A DNA stretch of 5,974 bases, taken from assembly GCA_012026715.1 (NCBI GenBank), contig VEPB01000321.1, forward strand, positions 1 to 5,974, given 5' to 3'. Below, piece after piece: positions 5,710 to 5,974 of this stretch. Below the pieces are notes generated by a model. That model was not told where the DNA came from and did no database searches. It saw only the letters and a list, made by a program, of their open reading frames with translations. The translations under genes and the position numbers were made by a program. This DNA is from Methylococcaceae bacterium. Its GTDB lineage: Bacteria > Pseudomonadota > Gammaproteobacteria > Methylococcales > Methylococcaceae. Position 1 is the first letter of the stretch. The number at the start of each line of letters is the position of its first letter.

Positions 5710-5974
5710 TCAGGGGGCGATTTGACTCGGGTGCTCAGACGATGCGTATCCGTCGCTATTGTGGCTGACCCAACGGGAAAGACTACCTTGATCGAGGAAT
5801 TCCTGCTTCCAGAATGGGGCGCGTTGCTTCAGTTCATCAATGATGTAGCGGCACGCATCCAGGGCGTCACCCCGATGGGAGGACCACACTGCAACCAGGA
5901 CGATTGGCTCGTTTAAGCTGATTTCCCCTACCCGATGGATGATCAGGCAATCAAGTAGCTTCCAGCGTTGCTGG
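5710..5974 (-). CDS. moaE: Molybdopterin synthase catalytic subunit MoaE, C-terminal part (runs off the window)
   Basis: Reading the - strand from the right edge gives 87 codons without a stop, ending at TGA (5710-5712). The N-terminus and start codon lie beyond the edge. The translation matches the C-terminal half of MoaE, which adds the dithiolene sulfurs to precursor Z (cPMP) using thiocarboxylated MoaD to make molybdopterin. Seen directly: IIHRVGEI, then SSHRGDALDACRYIIDELK and RAPFWKQE. The His-Arg pair and the two lysines (LK and FWK, seven residues apart) have the same spacing as His103/Arg104, Lys119 and Lys126 of E. coli MoaE, the active-site residues. The C-terminal tail (SRWVSHNSDGYASSEHP) is family-like. 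Total E. coli length is about 150, so a little over half is visible. It converges on fchA. Mo cofactor would serve formate dehydrogenases in a methylotroph, an inference from context only. Confidence 0.88.
   Translation of the reverse strand, partial: QQRWKLLDCLIIHRVGEISLNEPIVLVAVWSSHRGDALDACRYIIDELKQRAPFWKQEFLDQGSLSRWVSHNSDGYASSEHPSQIAP

Noticed and set aside
5620..5916. + strand 98-residue frame after fchA, containing ADPTGKTTL that resembles a P-loop
   Set aside because: It overlaps the end of fchA and lies antisense to moaE; the P-loop-like string is incomplete and the MoaE reading is far stronger.

Overview
The window looks like chromosomal DNA of a methylotrophic or methanotrophic proteobacterium, most likely a gammaproteobacterium. 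The main evidence is a divergent pair of tetrahydrofolate C1-transfer genes: mtdA (NADP-dependent methylene-H4F/H4MPT dehydrogenase) and fchA (methenyl-H4F cyclohydrolase). Their enzymes catalyse consecutive steps between methylene-H4F and formyl-H4F, and this gene pair is typical of methylotrophs. A DUF2970 membrane protein and a TldE/PmbA protein fit a proteobacterium. I do not call a genus. No mobile element, CRISPR array, tRNA or rRNA was seen.

Left part (1-1356, + strand): about 250 bases of presumed leader DNA contain a 10-bp tandem direct repeat and a 9-bp inverted copy of it. Three short closely spaced genes follow: a secreted beta-rich protein of unknown function, a four-helix inner-membrane protein of unknown function, and a DUF2970 single-pass membrane protein. 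Gaps of 24 and 14 bases suggest one operon acting at the cell envelope.

Middle (1483-3860): pmbA/tldE on the + strand meets a rubredoxin reductase-like flavoprotein gene on the - strand, and the two stop codons overlap by 4 bases. The flavoprotein gene is the last of a compact - strand operon, mtdA - rubredoxin - rubredoxin reductase, with gaps of only 12 and 10 bases. This joins a C1 dehydrogenase to a small electron-transfer chain, which is the most interesting arrangement in the window.

Right part (4915-5974): a 125-base divergent control region separates mtdA from fchA. It holds a consensus TATAAT box facing fchA and a perfect inverted repeat just upstream of the mtdA start codon. fchA is followed after 46 bases by a convergent gene on the - strand that runs off the right edge. 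Its visible part is the C-terminal half of MoaE, the large subunit of molybdopterin synthase.

Nothing here is a clearly new defence or mobile system. The parts worth pursuing are the mtdA-rubredoxin-reductase operon, the unknown envelope gene pair, and the repeated sites at the left edge.
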